NCBI GenBank assembly: GCA_035504175.1
Contig: DATJSJ010000049.1
Span: 1 to 30,151, forward strand
Direction of reading: 5' to 3'
From: DATJSJ01 sp035504175
Lineage (GTDB): Bacteria; Pseudomonadota; Alphaproteobacteria; Acetobacterales; Acetobacteraceae
Length of the DNA: 30,151 nt
Shown here: positions 1 to 8,600 of the stretch, one piece after another
How the letters are laid out: every line of letters starts with the position of its first letter
How positions within the stretch are numbered: position 1 is the first letter of the stretch
Notes under the pieces: model-generated
Told to the model about the DNA's origin: nothing
The model's database searches: none
Seen by the model: only the letters and a program-made list of their open reading frames with translations
Made by a program: the position numbers and the translations under genes

Positions 1-37
1 AGAACAAGGCCCCTCACAGTGGGACTCAGCATGACAC

Positions 38-463
38 TTATGTCGATAAAAAAGCCGCCACGGCCGGATGCGATTTCAGTTCTTCCAGCTCCTGCTCGCT
101 CGGCAATTGTGGCTTGTCGCGCAATGCATTCACCATGCACAGGAAGCCGAATGCCTCTCCATCGGTGGCGCGGAACTGATGCCACGTCCACGCCGGGATG
201 CTGACCAGATCGAACGGCTTCACTGGCCGCACTTCCTCGCCGACCAGGCACTGACCATGCCCGCGCAGGATCATCACGGCATGCATATGCTCGTGGCGCT
301 CCAGGGTGGAATAACCACCAGCCGCCATCTCGAAATAGCGTAGCTCGCAGCCAAGTTGCTGCTCGGCAAACAGCACCTGGCGCGAGATCGCCTTGAACGG
401 CGCGGTGCCGTCTTCCTTGTAGGGCATGCGGACGACATCGTCCCAACGATAGTCGTCGAACAT
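38..463 (-). CDS. Cupin, candidate methylthioxylulose-5-phosphate methylthiotransferase/sulfo-lyase
   Basis: Small single-domain cupin of 141 aa from the ATG at 463. Motif 1 is seen as G49-G50 followed by H57-E-H59-M-H61, and motif 2 as P90-A-W-T-W-H95, so H57, H59 and H95 are the likely metal ligands; the canonical motif-1 Glu is not evident. Cys39, Cys72 and Cys109 are present, Cys109 in a FLCMV strand. It lies directly downstream of an RLP gene on the same strand. In Rhodospirillum rubrum an RLP and a cupin act in succession in the MTA-isoprenoid shunt, the cupin removing the methylthio group from methylthioxylulose-5-phosphate to give 1-deoxyxylulose-5-phosphate. That role is inferred here from the pairing. 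The frame stays open up to an ATG at 583, one base after the RLP stop, but the extra 40 codons run through a dispersed repeat, so I prefer 463. It could also be an unrelated sugar-binding cupin. Confidence 0.8.
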   Translation of the reverse strand: MFDDYRWDDVVRMPYKEDGTAPFKAISRQVLFAEQQLGCELRYFEMAAGGYSTLERHEHMHAVMILRGHGQCLVGEEVRPVKPFDLVSIPAWTWHQFRATDGEAFGFLCMVNALRDKPQLPSEQELEELKSHPAVAAFLST

Positions 464-480
464 CCGGAACGCTGCGCCCT

Positions 481-559
481 CGTCATTCCCGCGGAAGCGG
501 GGACCCAGGGCGGCAAGCTCGTCCGAATGCCTTGGTTTCCCACTTGCGTGGGAATGACG
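481..559. repeat. Dispersed palindromic repeat (REP/MITE-like)
   Basis: The ends are imperfect inverted repeats: CGTCATTCCCGC at 481-492 against GTGGGAATGACG at 548-559. Internally there is GCGGAAGCGGGGACCCAGGG. This is the familiar type of proteobacterial intergenic palindrome that reads CGTCATTCCCGC...GCGGGAATGACG. It fills most of the 121 bp between the RLP stop and the cupin ATG. Read on the minus strand it is open in the cupin frame. Confidence 0.65.
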
Positions 560-584
560 ATTCAACGACGACATGCTACCCATC

Positions 585-1649
585 CTATCGATACTCGTGT
601 TGCGCGACGGCGCGGGTGAACTCGGCGGTCGCTTCGGTCAATCGTTCGCGGGCCGCAAGCAGGCTGCCACCGATCAGCAACATCGCGTCCGGTCCGTAGA
701 AGTCAAGCATCTCGGGCACGCGCTCCAGTGTCATGCCGCCGGCCGGGACAGGCACGCTTGAAAGCATGTCATGTGATAACGCACGTGCCAGTAGGGCCAG
801 ACGGTGGCAGGTCTCCGGCGTGTAGCCGAAGCGGCCGCCATGGTTCGGGAAGATCACCGCGTCGGCGCCAAGCACGCGGAACAGTTTGCCGATGAGCAGT
901 TCGGGCGCGATGCGTGCCGCCCCACCCATGGTTGGGTGAGCGAAGAACGCTATGTCGGGGCACTCGCGCACCAGTGTCTGGAACGTGCTCCAACCCACGA
1001 TCATCGGCGCGATCAGTACCGTATCAATCCCATGTGTGCGTGCGATATCAATCTGCCGCCGCAACAGGTCGAGAGTACCTGACAAGCTTGGCACATAGCG
1101 GCTTTGTCCCACCGCCCTGGCGATTGCCCCCACGCGCTCGGCGAACGGCGAGTAGGCCTGATCCGCTAAGCCATGGTCATCCTTGATGAAGTCGATGCCA
1201 CCATGCGCAAAGCGTTCGGCGATGACGGCAAGACGCGCCGGCGGCAGCCCTTGCGGCTTCAGCGCGGAACACGTCAACGCGCGGCCGAACGCCCCGACCC
1301 GATCGCGCAGCCCGTCGACGCCATGGTGCGGTCCGCCGAAGGTCGCCGGCACGGCGACATCCACGAGCGTGACATCGTCATGCAGCGAGGTATTGCCGAA
1401 CACCATGTTCAGCAACTGCCCTGCGTCGTCGCCAACCGTCGCCGTCGCCAGCGCAATGCGGACGTCGAAAATCCCGCCGCCGCGATCCTCGATCGCTTCG
1501 ACCTTGCCTACGATGTCTTGCAGGATCGACGCGTCGTCGATTGCCTCCAGCGGCATCTCGACGCTTTGCTCGACGGCAATCGCCCGCGCCCGCGCCTCGA
1601 TCGAGTCAGCGTCGGCGCGAACGCGGTAGACTGCGGTGAAGCGACTCAA
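585..1649 (-). CDS. RuBisCO-like protein (form IV RLP), candidate methylthioribulose-1-phosphate isomerase
   Basis: 354 aa from a TTG at 1649 that overlaps the trxA stop (TTGA). The RuBisCO large-chain fold is recognisable throughout. The SALKPQG segment gives K131, equivalent to RuBisCO K175. GGIDFIKDDHGLADQ gives K156 and D158, equivalent to the carbamylated K201 and D203, with His159 where true RuBisCO has E204. AHPTMGG (H238), PNHGGRFG, PAGGM (G304-G305) and LLIGGS (G327-G328) form the phosphate-binding loops. The short N-terminus and KDDH rule out a carboxylase. RLPs of this kind act as isomerases or decarboxylases on phosphorylated sugars; R. rubrum RLP isomerises 5-methylthioribulose-1-phosphate. 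The adjacent cupin favours that role, but oxo-isoapionate-4-phosphate decarboxylase-like RLPs share the same motif. No ATG start fits: codons further upstream in this frame lie inside trxA. RLP assignment is firm; substrate is inferred. Confidence 0.88.
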   Translation of the reverse strand: MSRFTAVYRVRADADSIEARARAIAVEQSVEMPLEAIDDASILQDIVGKVEAIEDRGGGIFDVRIALATATVGDDAGQLLNMVFGNTSLHDDVTLVDVAVPATFGGPHHGVDGLRDRVGAFGRALTCSALKPQGLPPARLAVIAERFAHGGIDFIKDDHGLADQAYSPFAERVGAIARAVGQSRYVPSLSGTLDLLRRQIDIARTHGIDTVLIAPMIVGWSTFQTLVRECPDIAFFAHPTMGGAARIAPELLIGKLFRVLGADAVIFPNHGGRFGYTPETCHRLALLARALSHDMLSSVPVPAGGMTLERVPEMLDFYGPDAMLLIGGSLLAARERLTEATAEFTRAVAQHEYR

Positions 1650-1972
1650 ATGTTGGACGAGATCCAGTCCTTCAACCGGCTCTTCGGCAGCGCGCCCACC
1701 TGGGTCGCGGCAGGCTGGCCGTTCTTGAACAGGATCAGCGTCGGGATGCCGCGCACGCCGTAATTGTTCGGCGTCATCGGGTTCTCGTCGATGTTCACCT
1801 TGGCGACGGTGAGCTTGCCCTTGTACTCGGCGCCGATCTCCTCGAGCGCCGGGGCGATCATCTTGCAGGGGCCGCACCACTCCGCCCAGAAATCCACGAG
1901 GACCGGCTCGCCGGACTCCAGCACGTCCTTCTGGAAGGTCTGGTCCGTGACCGGCTTGGTGTTCGCACTCAT
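1646..1972 (-). CDS. trxA: Thioredoxin 1
   Basis: 108 aa cytoplasmic thiol-disulfide oxidoreductase. The active site W32-C33-G34-P35-C36 is intact, preceded by VDFWAEW, and the cis-proline P77 lies in RGIPTL. Length and absence of a signal peptide match housekeeping TrxA. The ATG at 1972 is preceded by GGAGAG at about 9 bp, which favours it over the ATG at 2029, whose extra residues show no thioredoxin similarity. It follows addA by 53 bp, the usual alphaproteobacterial order. Its TGA stop overlaps the TTG start of the RLP gene, so translation of the two is probably coupled. A reducing partner for the cupin step is conceivable but is inference only. Confidence 0.97.
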   Translation of the reverse strand: MSANTKPVTDQTFQKDVLESGEPVLVDFWAEWCGPCKMIAPALEEIGAEYKGKLTVAKVNIDENPMTPNNYGVRGIPTLILFKNGQPAATQVGALPKSRLKDWISSNI

Positions 1973-2015
1973 GCCGTGACTCTCCGTTGCGCGTTGCGGT
2001 CGAGATGGCGTGTGG

Positions 2016-2037
2016 GGACCGGCGATCAAGCCGGTCC
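2016..2037 (-). terminator. Hairpin at the end of addA (possible terminator or processing site)
   Basis: Perfect 8-bp stem GGACCGGC (2016-2023) and GCCGGTCC (2030-2037) with a 6-nt loop that contains the addA stop codon. No T-run follows on the minus strand, so strong termination is doubtful. It could reduce readthrough from addA into trxA or stabilise an mRNA end. Confidence 0.35.
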
Positions 2038-5000
2038 GGGCGGGCGTGCTCCCGGCGCATGCCGGGAGAGGAGGTCATCCGGCAGCATGTCGACGCGCGC
2101 GTCCTGCGTCCAGACCAGGGCGCAGCGCACCACGCGGTCGGGATAGAGCCCTTCCAGCACGGCGCGATAGGCCGCCATCTGCCGCAGATAGAGCACCGGC
2201 GTGTCGGCGATCCGGCGCGGCGCGGCGCGGCCGGTCTTGAAATCGGCGACCAGTACGGCGTCGGGCAGCACCGCCAGCCGGTCGACGCGCCCGACCACGA
2301 CGTTGCCGCCGGCGAGCCCGGTCAGCGCCAGCTCCGCCCGGCCTGCCGGCCCGAACAGCGGCGCGAGGCCGGGATGTGCCAGGATCGCCAACACCTCGAC
2401 CGCTGCTTCGCGCGCCGCGCCGGCGTCGAGCCCGTGCCCCGGCCGGGCGGCGTAGGCGATCGCCGCCGCCTCGCGCGCCGCCGGCGGCAAGGTCGGAAGA
2501 TGCTGCAGCAGGGCGTGGATCAGCGCGCCGCGCCGGGCGCGCACTCCGGCGTCATCGGCGGCCGGCGAGGCGGCCTGTGGCACGGCGCCGAACGCGATCC
2601 CCTCCGGCCGGCTGGGGGCGAGCGGCACCGGCAGGGCGGGCTCCGGGGGCGGCGGCGCCGGGCGCCAGAGCGGCGCCGATCCGGCCCAGGCGGGCAGCGG
2701 CACCGGCGGGACCGGCGCCCCGTCCGCGGCCTCGGTTTGCGGAGTCTCGGGCGGCGACGACGCCCCGGCGGCCGGCGTGGTTTCGTGCACCAGCAGCGCG
2801 CCGGGCCAGGGCGCGCCGGGCCAGGGCGCGCCGGGCCAATCCTGCTCCGCCGCGCCGAGCCGGGCGAAGCCGCGCGCCACCAGGCTGTACCAGCACGCAT
2901 CGGGCAGCGCCCGCTTCGGCGCGACGCCGCAGACCACCAGCCGGTCCTCGGCCCGGGTCAGCGCGACATAGAGCAGCCGGTTCTGCTCGTCCGCCTGGCG
3001 CCGCCGTTCGGCCTCGAGCAGGCGACGGCTTGCATCGCACCGCAGCGCCTTGCGCGGATTCCACAGCGGCAGGCGTCGCCCGGTCTCGGGATCGTCGGCC
3101 CAGAGCAGCGGCACATCGCCGGGCGGCAGGCCGGTCGTGTCGGGCAGGATGACGAGCGGCGCCTGCAGCCCCTTTGCGCCGTGCACCGTCATCACCCGCA
3201 CCAGCCCACCACCCGCCGCCGGGCCCTCGGGCCGGCGCTTGATCTCGGCCGCGGCGCCGCGCAGCCGCTGGAGGAAGCCCTGCAATGCCGGCGGGTGATC
3301 CCGCGCATCGGCCAGCGCCGCGCCGAGCAGCTCATCCACCGGCTCCGCCGCCTCCGGACCGAGCCGGGCGAGCAGCCGCGCCCGGCCACCGAGCGGCCCC
3401 AGCGCCTCGGCGAGCAGCGCGTGCGGCGTCACCGTGTCGGCGCGGCGCAGCAGCGTCGCGAAGAACTGCCAGGCGGCGTCCCAGTCCGGCCGCTCCGCGT
3501 GGCGCCGCCGCAGCGCCTCCCAGAGCGTGCCCGGCCGGTCGATCGCGAGCGCCATCAGGCTGTCGTCGCTGAGCCCGCCGAGCGGGCTGGTCAGCACGCA
3601 GGCGAGCTGCAGATCGTCCTGCGGCAGCAGCAGCGCGTCGCACAGCGCCAGCAGGTCCTGCACCGCCGGCTGCGCGGTCAGCGTCAGCCGGTCGAGCCCG
3701 GCCACCGGCACGCCCTGCGCCTTCAGCGCCCGCACCAGCGCGCGGCTGAACGCATCGCGCCGGCGCACCAACACCAGCACGTCGCCGGGTGCCAGCGCCC
3801 GGTCGCGACCCGCAAGCGGCCTGGTGCCGTCGGTCTCGGCGCGGATGCAGTCGGCGAGCGCCTCGGCCAGGCGCTGCTGCGGCGTCGCCAGGCCGAGATT
3901 GCGCCCCGGCACGCTCCAGCCGGGCACCTCCGTTGCCACCTCGCGCGGCGTCAGCGGCCAGAGCTCGACCCGGCCGGGCGCGGCCGATCGGTGCGCCGCG
4001 TGGCGCAGCGTCTCGTCGGGAACGACGCCGGCGGCGGCTTCCGGGTCGGCGAACACCGCATCGACCAGCGCCAGGACCGGCGCGGTGGAGCGGAAGGACA
4101 CGTCGAGCGGCACCTCGCGCCAGACCTGGCCGGCGTTGCGCACCCGGGCCCCCCAGAGCCGGCGGAAATGGTCGAACTGCGCCGGATCGGCGCCCTGGAA
4201 GGAGTAGATCGACTGCTTGCGGTCGCCGACCGCGAAGACGGTGCGCAGCAGGCCCTCGCGCGCGCCCTCGCCGGCGAAGAACTCCTCGGTCAGCGCGTGC
4301 GCGATCTCCCACTGCGCCCGCGCCGTGTCCTGCACCTCGTCGAGCAGCAGGTGGTCGATGCCGCCATCGAGCTTGTACAGCACCCAGGCGGCGCCCGGAT
4401 CGACCAGCAGCGCCGAGGTGAGGCGGATCAGATCGTCATGGTCGAGCTGCCCGGCCCGGTCCTTCCGCCGCGCGACGTCGTCCAGCATCGGCCCGGCCAG
4501 CGTCAGCAGTGCAGCCGTCGCCTCGGCGGCGCGCAGCGCCGCCCGCTGCTCCTCGACCGCCAGCACGCGATCCTGCTCCGCCTCGACCGCCGGGCAGATC
4601 TCGGGCGCGTCCTTGAGCAGCGCGGGATTGCAGAATTTCGAGGTCGCCCGTTTCTCGCCCTTGCCGGTGAGCAGCAGCTCCAGCCATTCCTGCCACCGCA
4701 TGGCGCGCGCGGCGGGCGGCTGCGCCAGCCAGTCCAGCATCGCCGCCGCGTGACGCTTCACCGCGTCCGCGCCGCGCGTCGCGGCGACCCGCAACGCGTC
4801 GGCGAGCGCCTCCGCCGGCGCCTTGGCGGCGGCGGCGACCAGGGCGGCGTCGTCGGCCGCGGCGACGCCGACCAGACGCCGCAGCGCCGCGGCCCGCGCC
4901 GCCGGGTCGAGCGCGAACGCCTCCCGCAGCGCCTCCCGGTGGCCATCCAGCATTTCGATGATGCGGCCGAACTGCCCGGCATCGATCAGCCCGGCCAGCG

Positions 5001-5649
5001 CGGCGAGCGCTCCGGCAGCTTCCGGCGGGCAGGCACCGAGCAGGCGCTCCCGCGCCTCGCCCAGCGCCGCCGCGATCTCGACCTCCTCGACCAGGCGGAA
5101 ATGCGGCGACAGCGCCGCCTCCAGCGGGAAGCGGCGCAGCAGCGACTGGCAGAAGGCGTGGATCGTGTCGATGCGCATGCCGCCCGGCAGGTCGAGCACG
5201 TCGGCGAAGAGCCGCCGCGCCTGCACCCGCACCGCCTCCGTCGGCTCGACCGCCAGCGCGCGCAGTCGGGCGTCCAGTGCTGCGTCGTCGAGCGTGACCC
5301 ATTCGCCGAGCCGCGTCTGCAGCCGCACTGCCATCTCCGCCGCGGCGGCGCGGGTGAAGGTGAGGCACTGGATGCGCCCGGGCGGCGCGCCCTCCAGCAT
5401 CAGTCGCAGCAGCCGGTCGGTCAGCAGCTTGGTCTTGCCCGATCCGGCCGAGGCGGCGACGAAGGCGGAGACGGCGGGATCGGAGGCGGCGCGCTGCGCC
5501 GCCTCGGCGCGCGCGGCCGGGGCCGCGCTGACAGGGCCGCGTTCGTCGGGGGTGTGCTGGTCGGGCGGCGCCGGGTCGGCCGACGAGGCGCCCCGCCCGG
5601 AACCGGCCGCCTCGCCGGGCAGCGGGTCGGGCGGCGTCCAATCAGGCAT
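2026..5649 (-). CDS. addA: AddA, ATP-dependent helicase-nuclease subunit of double-strand break repair
   Basis: 1207 aa. UvrD/SF1 helicase with Walker A AASAGSGKT at about residues 66-73, a Walker B segment LLLDEVQDTARAQWE, the FAVGDRKQSIYSFQGAD motif, and motif VI YVALTRAEDRL. A C-terminal RecB-type PD-(D/E)xK nuclease is seen as GRVDRLAVLPDAVLVADFKTG. With AddB it processes DNA ends for RecA loading. The start is the ATG at 5649, which overlaps the end of addB by 8 bp; codons further upstream would only extend into addB. About 45 low-complexity residues precede the helicase core, and a PWPGA tandem repeat sits in the middle of the protein. The length is normal for alphaproteobacterial AddA (about 1150-1200 aa). 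Confidence 0.96.
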   Translation of the reverse strand: MPDWTPPDPLPGEAAGSGRGASSADPAPPDQHTPDERGPVSAAPAARAEAAQRAASDPAVSAFVAASAGSGKTKLLTDRLLRLMLEGAPPGRIQCLTFTRAAAAEMAVRLQTRLGEWVTLDDAALDARLRALAVEPTEAVRVQARRLFADVLDLPGGMRIDTIHAFCQSLLRRFPLEAALSPHFRLVEEVEIAAALGEARERLLGACPPEAAGALAALAGLIDAGQFGRIIEMLDGHREALREAFALDPAARAAALRRLVGVAAADDAALVAAAAKAPAEALADALRVAATRGADAVKRHAAAMLDWLAQPPAARAMRWQEWLELLLTGKGEKRATSKFCNPALLKDAPEICPAVEAEQDRVLAVEEQRAALRAAEATAALLTLAGPMLDDVARRKDRAGQLDHDDLIRLTSALLVDPGAAWVLYKLDGGIDHLLLDEVQDTARAQWEIAHALTEEFFAGEGAREGLLRTVFAVGDRKQSIYSFQGADPAQFDHFRRLWGARVRNAGQVWREVPLDVSFRSTAPVLALVDAVFADPEAAAGVVPDETLRHAAHRSAAPGRVELWPLTPREVATEVPGWSVPGRNLGLATPQQRLAEALADCIRAETDGTRPLAGRDRALAPGDVLVLVRRRDAFSRALVRALKAQGVPVAGLDRLTLTAQPAVQDLLALCDALLLPQDDLQLACVLTSPLGGLSDDSLMALAIDRPGTLWEALRRRHAERPDWDAAWQFFATLLRRADTVTPHALLAEALGPLGGRARLLARLGPEAAEPVDELLGAALADARDHPPALQGFLQRLRGAAAEIKRRPEGPAAGGGLVRVMTVHGAKGLQAPLVILPDTTGLPPGDVPLLWADDPETGRRLPLWNPRKALRCDASRRLLEAERRRQADEQNRLLYVALTRAEDRLVVCGVAPKRALPDACWYSLVARGFARLGAAEQDWPGAPWPGAPWPGALLVHETTPAAGASSPPETPQTEAADGAPVPPVPLPAWAGSAPLWRPAPPPPEPALPVPLAPSRPEGIAFGAVPQAASPAADDAGVRARRGALIHALLQHLPTLPPAAREAAAIAYAARPGHGLDAGAAREAAVEVLAILAHPGLAPLFGPAGRAELALTGLAGGNVVVGRVDRLAVLPDAVLVADFKTGRAAPRRIADTPVLYLRQMAAYRAVLEGLYPDRVVRCALVWTQDARVDMLPDDLLSRHAPGARPPGPA
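2796..2840. repeat. 15-bp tandem repeat inside addA
   Basis: Three adjacent copies of GCGCGCCGGGCCAGG (2796-2810, 2811-2825, 2826-2840). The first two are identical and the third differs in its last two bases. The unit is a multiple of three, so on the minus strand it adds PWPGA-type repeats without breaking AddA, in a linker between the helicase and nuclease parts. Confidence 0.85.
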
Positions 5650-8600
5650 CCTCGCCCGCCTCCCGGTCCTCCGCGCCGGCCCATTCGGCGACGCGCGCGA
5701 GCTGGGCGTAGTCGGAGAAGCGCGGCACCGCACCCGGGTTGGGCTGCGACAGATAGGGCTGGCCGGGATCGTCGAACGCTGCGATCAGCGCGCGCAACCC
5801 TGCCGCCGCCTGCTCCGCCGCCGCGGCCACGGCGTCGGGCTTGCCGCGGAACAGCGTCTTCTCCTCGCCGGCCTCGAACCCGCCGGTGAGACGCCAGTAC
5901 GTCAGCTCGGCGGCCGGCCCGGCGAGCGCCGCGCCGAACGCCCCCATGCCCGCCATCGCCGCTTCCAGCGGCAGTTGCGGCGCCGTGCCGCGCTCGACCT
6001 CGCCGGGCTGCGGCAGCTGGCCGGTCTTGTAGTCGAGAATGGCGAGCGTGCCGTCCGCCCGCCGCTCGATCCGGTCGGCGCGGCCATGCAGCACGAACGG
6101 GCCCTCCGGCCCGGCGAGCTGCCATTCGCCGCTGATCTCGGAGGCGATGGCGACCGGGTCGCCGCTGCCGCGCCGCGCCGCCTCGGTCGCGCCGACCCAG
6201 GCGGCGATCCGGTGCAGCCGCGGCCGCCACCAGGCGGCGAGCGCCGGGCGCATGCCGGCCGCCGCCAGCGCCCGGTCCATGCAGGCGGCGAGCCGCGCGG
6301 GCGCGTCCGCGGGCCAGGCGGTGCCGACGGCGCGCAGGAAATCATGCAGCCCGGCATGCACGATGCTGCCGTAATCGGCGGCATCCGCGCTCTGGTCGAT
6401 CGGCAGCAGGCGGCGGAGCTTCAGCACGTGCCGGGCGTGGATGGCGTACGGGTCGCGCAGCCAGGTCTCGATCTCCGTCACGCTCAGCCGCCGCGGCCGG
6501 GCAGCCACCGGCGGGCGCGGCGCGGGTGGGGCGACCGGGCGCGGCGGCCCGGCCGGCTGATCCAGCGCCCGCGTCCATTCGGTGCAGGGATGTTCCGGCA
6601 GCGCGCGCCCGGCGCCGGCCAGCATGGCGGAGAGCCGGGCCAGCCAGCGCGCCGGCACTGCGGGGGCGCCGTCGCGCCGGCGCGGACAGGACAGGATCAC
6701 GACCGGCGCGGCGCAGGCGGCGAGCACGAAGTCGTGCGCGAGCTGGCCGATCACCGCTTCGGGCGAGGGCAGTCCGACCTCGAGCCGCATCGGCCGGCTC
6801 ATCCACGGGCCGGGATCCGTCGCGGGCGGCCAGACCGTCTCGACCAATCCGCCGAGCACGATCAGGTCGGCCGTTTGCAGCCGCGCCTCCAGCAGGCCCC
6901 AGATGAACACCCGCGGGTGCTCGGTGCCCTCGCGCCCGCGCAGCGCCCGGCGGCTGCGGACCATCGTCCCGGCCATGCTCGCGTCCAGCAGGCCCGGCAG
7001 CGCAGCGGGCGGCAGCGGCGGCAGCACGGGCAGCGCCGCGGCGAGTGCCGCGAGATGCGTGGCGAGCGCCTCGCCCTCTTCGCCCGACCAGAGCCGCGCG
7101 GCGCCGGGTTCGGCGTCGGTCGCGGCCAGCGCTTCCGCCGCCGCGAGCAGCGCCGCCAGCGCCGAGGCGGGGGCCGTGGCGTCCAGGGTGGCGAGGCGGA
7201 GCAGCGGCGCCAGCGCCGCCTCCAGTCGGTCGAGCAGGCCGGCCGCCCGCTCCCCGGCCTGCGCGCGCGCCTCCGGGACGGGTTCCGCCGAGCCGTCCTC
7301 CGCCGAGTTCGTCGGCCGGACCGCGAGCGCCAGGGCGGCGCGCAGCCCGGCGATCCCGGGCGCCGGGCGCGGCCCGCGCAGGCACAGGCGCTCCAGCGTG
7401 CGCGCGGCGGCGCGGCAGGTGGCGGGGTCGAGGCCGGCCGCGGCGAGCGGGTGCTTGAGCAGCGACAGCAGCGCCACCGGCGCCAGCCCCTCGACCACTG
7501 CGCCGGCGAGCAGGCGCAGGAAGGCCGCGGGCGGCGTCTGCGCGAGTGGCTCGCCGGCGCTGTCATCGGCGATGACGCCGAAGCGCAGCAGCTCGGCGGT
7601 GACACGCGCGGCCAGATGCCGGTCGGGCGTCACCAGCGCGGCGCGGGCACCCGGCCGCTCCAGCGCATCGCGCAGGGCGATCGCGATCGCCACCGCCTCC
7701 TCCTGCTGGTCGGCCGGGCGCGCCTGATAGAGCCCGGTGATCTCGGGCGCCGGCGCGCCCTGCCAGCGATGCAGGCTGGCGGCCGGCAGCAGCGCCCGCT
7801 CGAGCGTCGCGACGCGCCCGGCCGGCACCGGGCCCGCTGCCGCCGGCCAGGATGCCACGTCGCCGCGCGTGGCGCCGAGGCCGGCCAGCAGGTCGCGCAG
7901 CCCGGCTTGCGGATGGCCGTCCTGCAGCGCCTCCCAGGTCGCCTCGTCCATGCCGAGATCGACGCCTGGCAGCACGACCAGCCCCTGCGGCAGCCCGGCG
8001 ACGACGCGCAGCAGGCGGGCAATCGCCGGCACCGCGCCCGTCGTGCCGGCGACCCAGACCGGATGCGAAGGCGGCCGCTCGCCCCAGGAGGCGGCCTGCG
8101 CGTCAAGCAGCCGGCGCTGCCGCGGCACCACGTCGATCAGTTGCTGCTCGGCCAGCCAGTCCGGCCAGAAGCGCGTCACCAGCTCGAGGAAGCGCAGCGT
8201 GCGCTGCCAGTGGCCGGCGAAGCGCGGATCGGCGGCCTGCGGCAGGGCGGCGGCGAAGTCGATCTCCGCCCGGGCGATGTCGTCCAGCAGCTCGGCCAGC
8301 GCGGATCCGAGTGGCCAGGCGGTGTCGGCGCCGGTGGGCGCGCCGTCACGGCCGTCGCAGGCCAGGACCAGCCGGGTGAGCACCGCCAGCCGCAGCATCG
8401 GATCGACCGCCGGCGGCAAATCGAGCGCGCCCTCCAGCGCGAGCGCTCCCTCGTCCAGCGCGCCGAAGGCGGCGATGCGCGGCAGCAGCAGCGGCCGGCC
8501 GTCGGAGGCGCGCAGGAAGGCGTCGGTCAGCCCGCGCGCCGCCCGGCGGGTCGGCAGCAGGATCAGCCCGTCCGCGACGGCGGCGGGGTCGTCGCCGGCG

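Noticed and set aside
1650..2078. Upstream extension of the RLP reading frame through trxA
   Set aside because: These codons are out-of-frame trxA sequence; RuBisCO-like similarity begins only after the TTG at 1649.
1987..5889. Very long plus-strand open frame (1300 codons) opposite addA
   Set aside because: Arg/Gln/Pro-rich with no domain; antisense to a clearly recognised AddA. Caused by high GC content.
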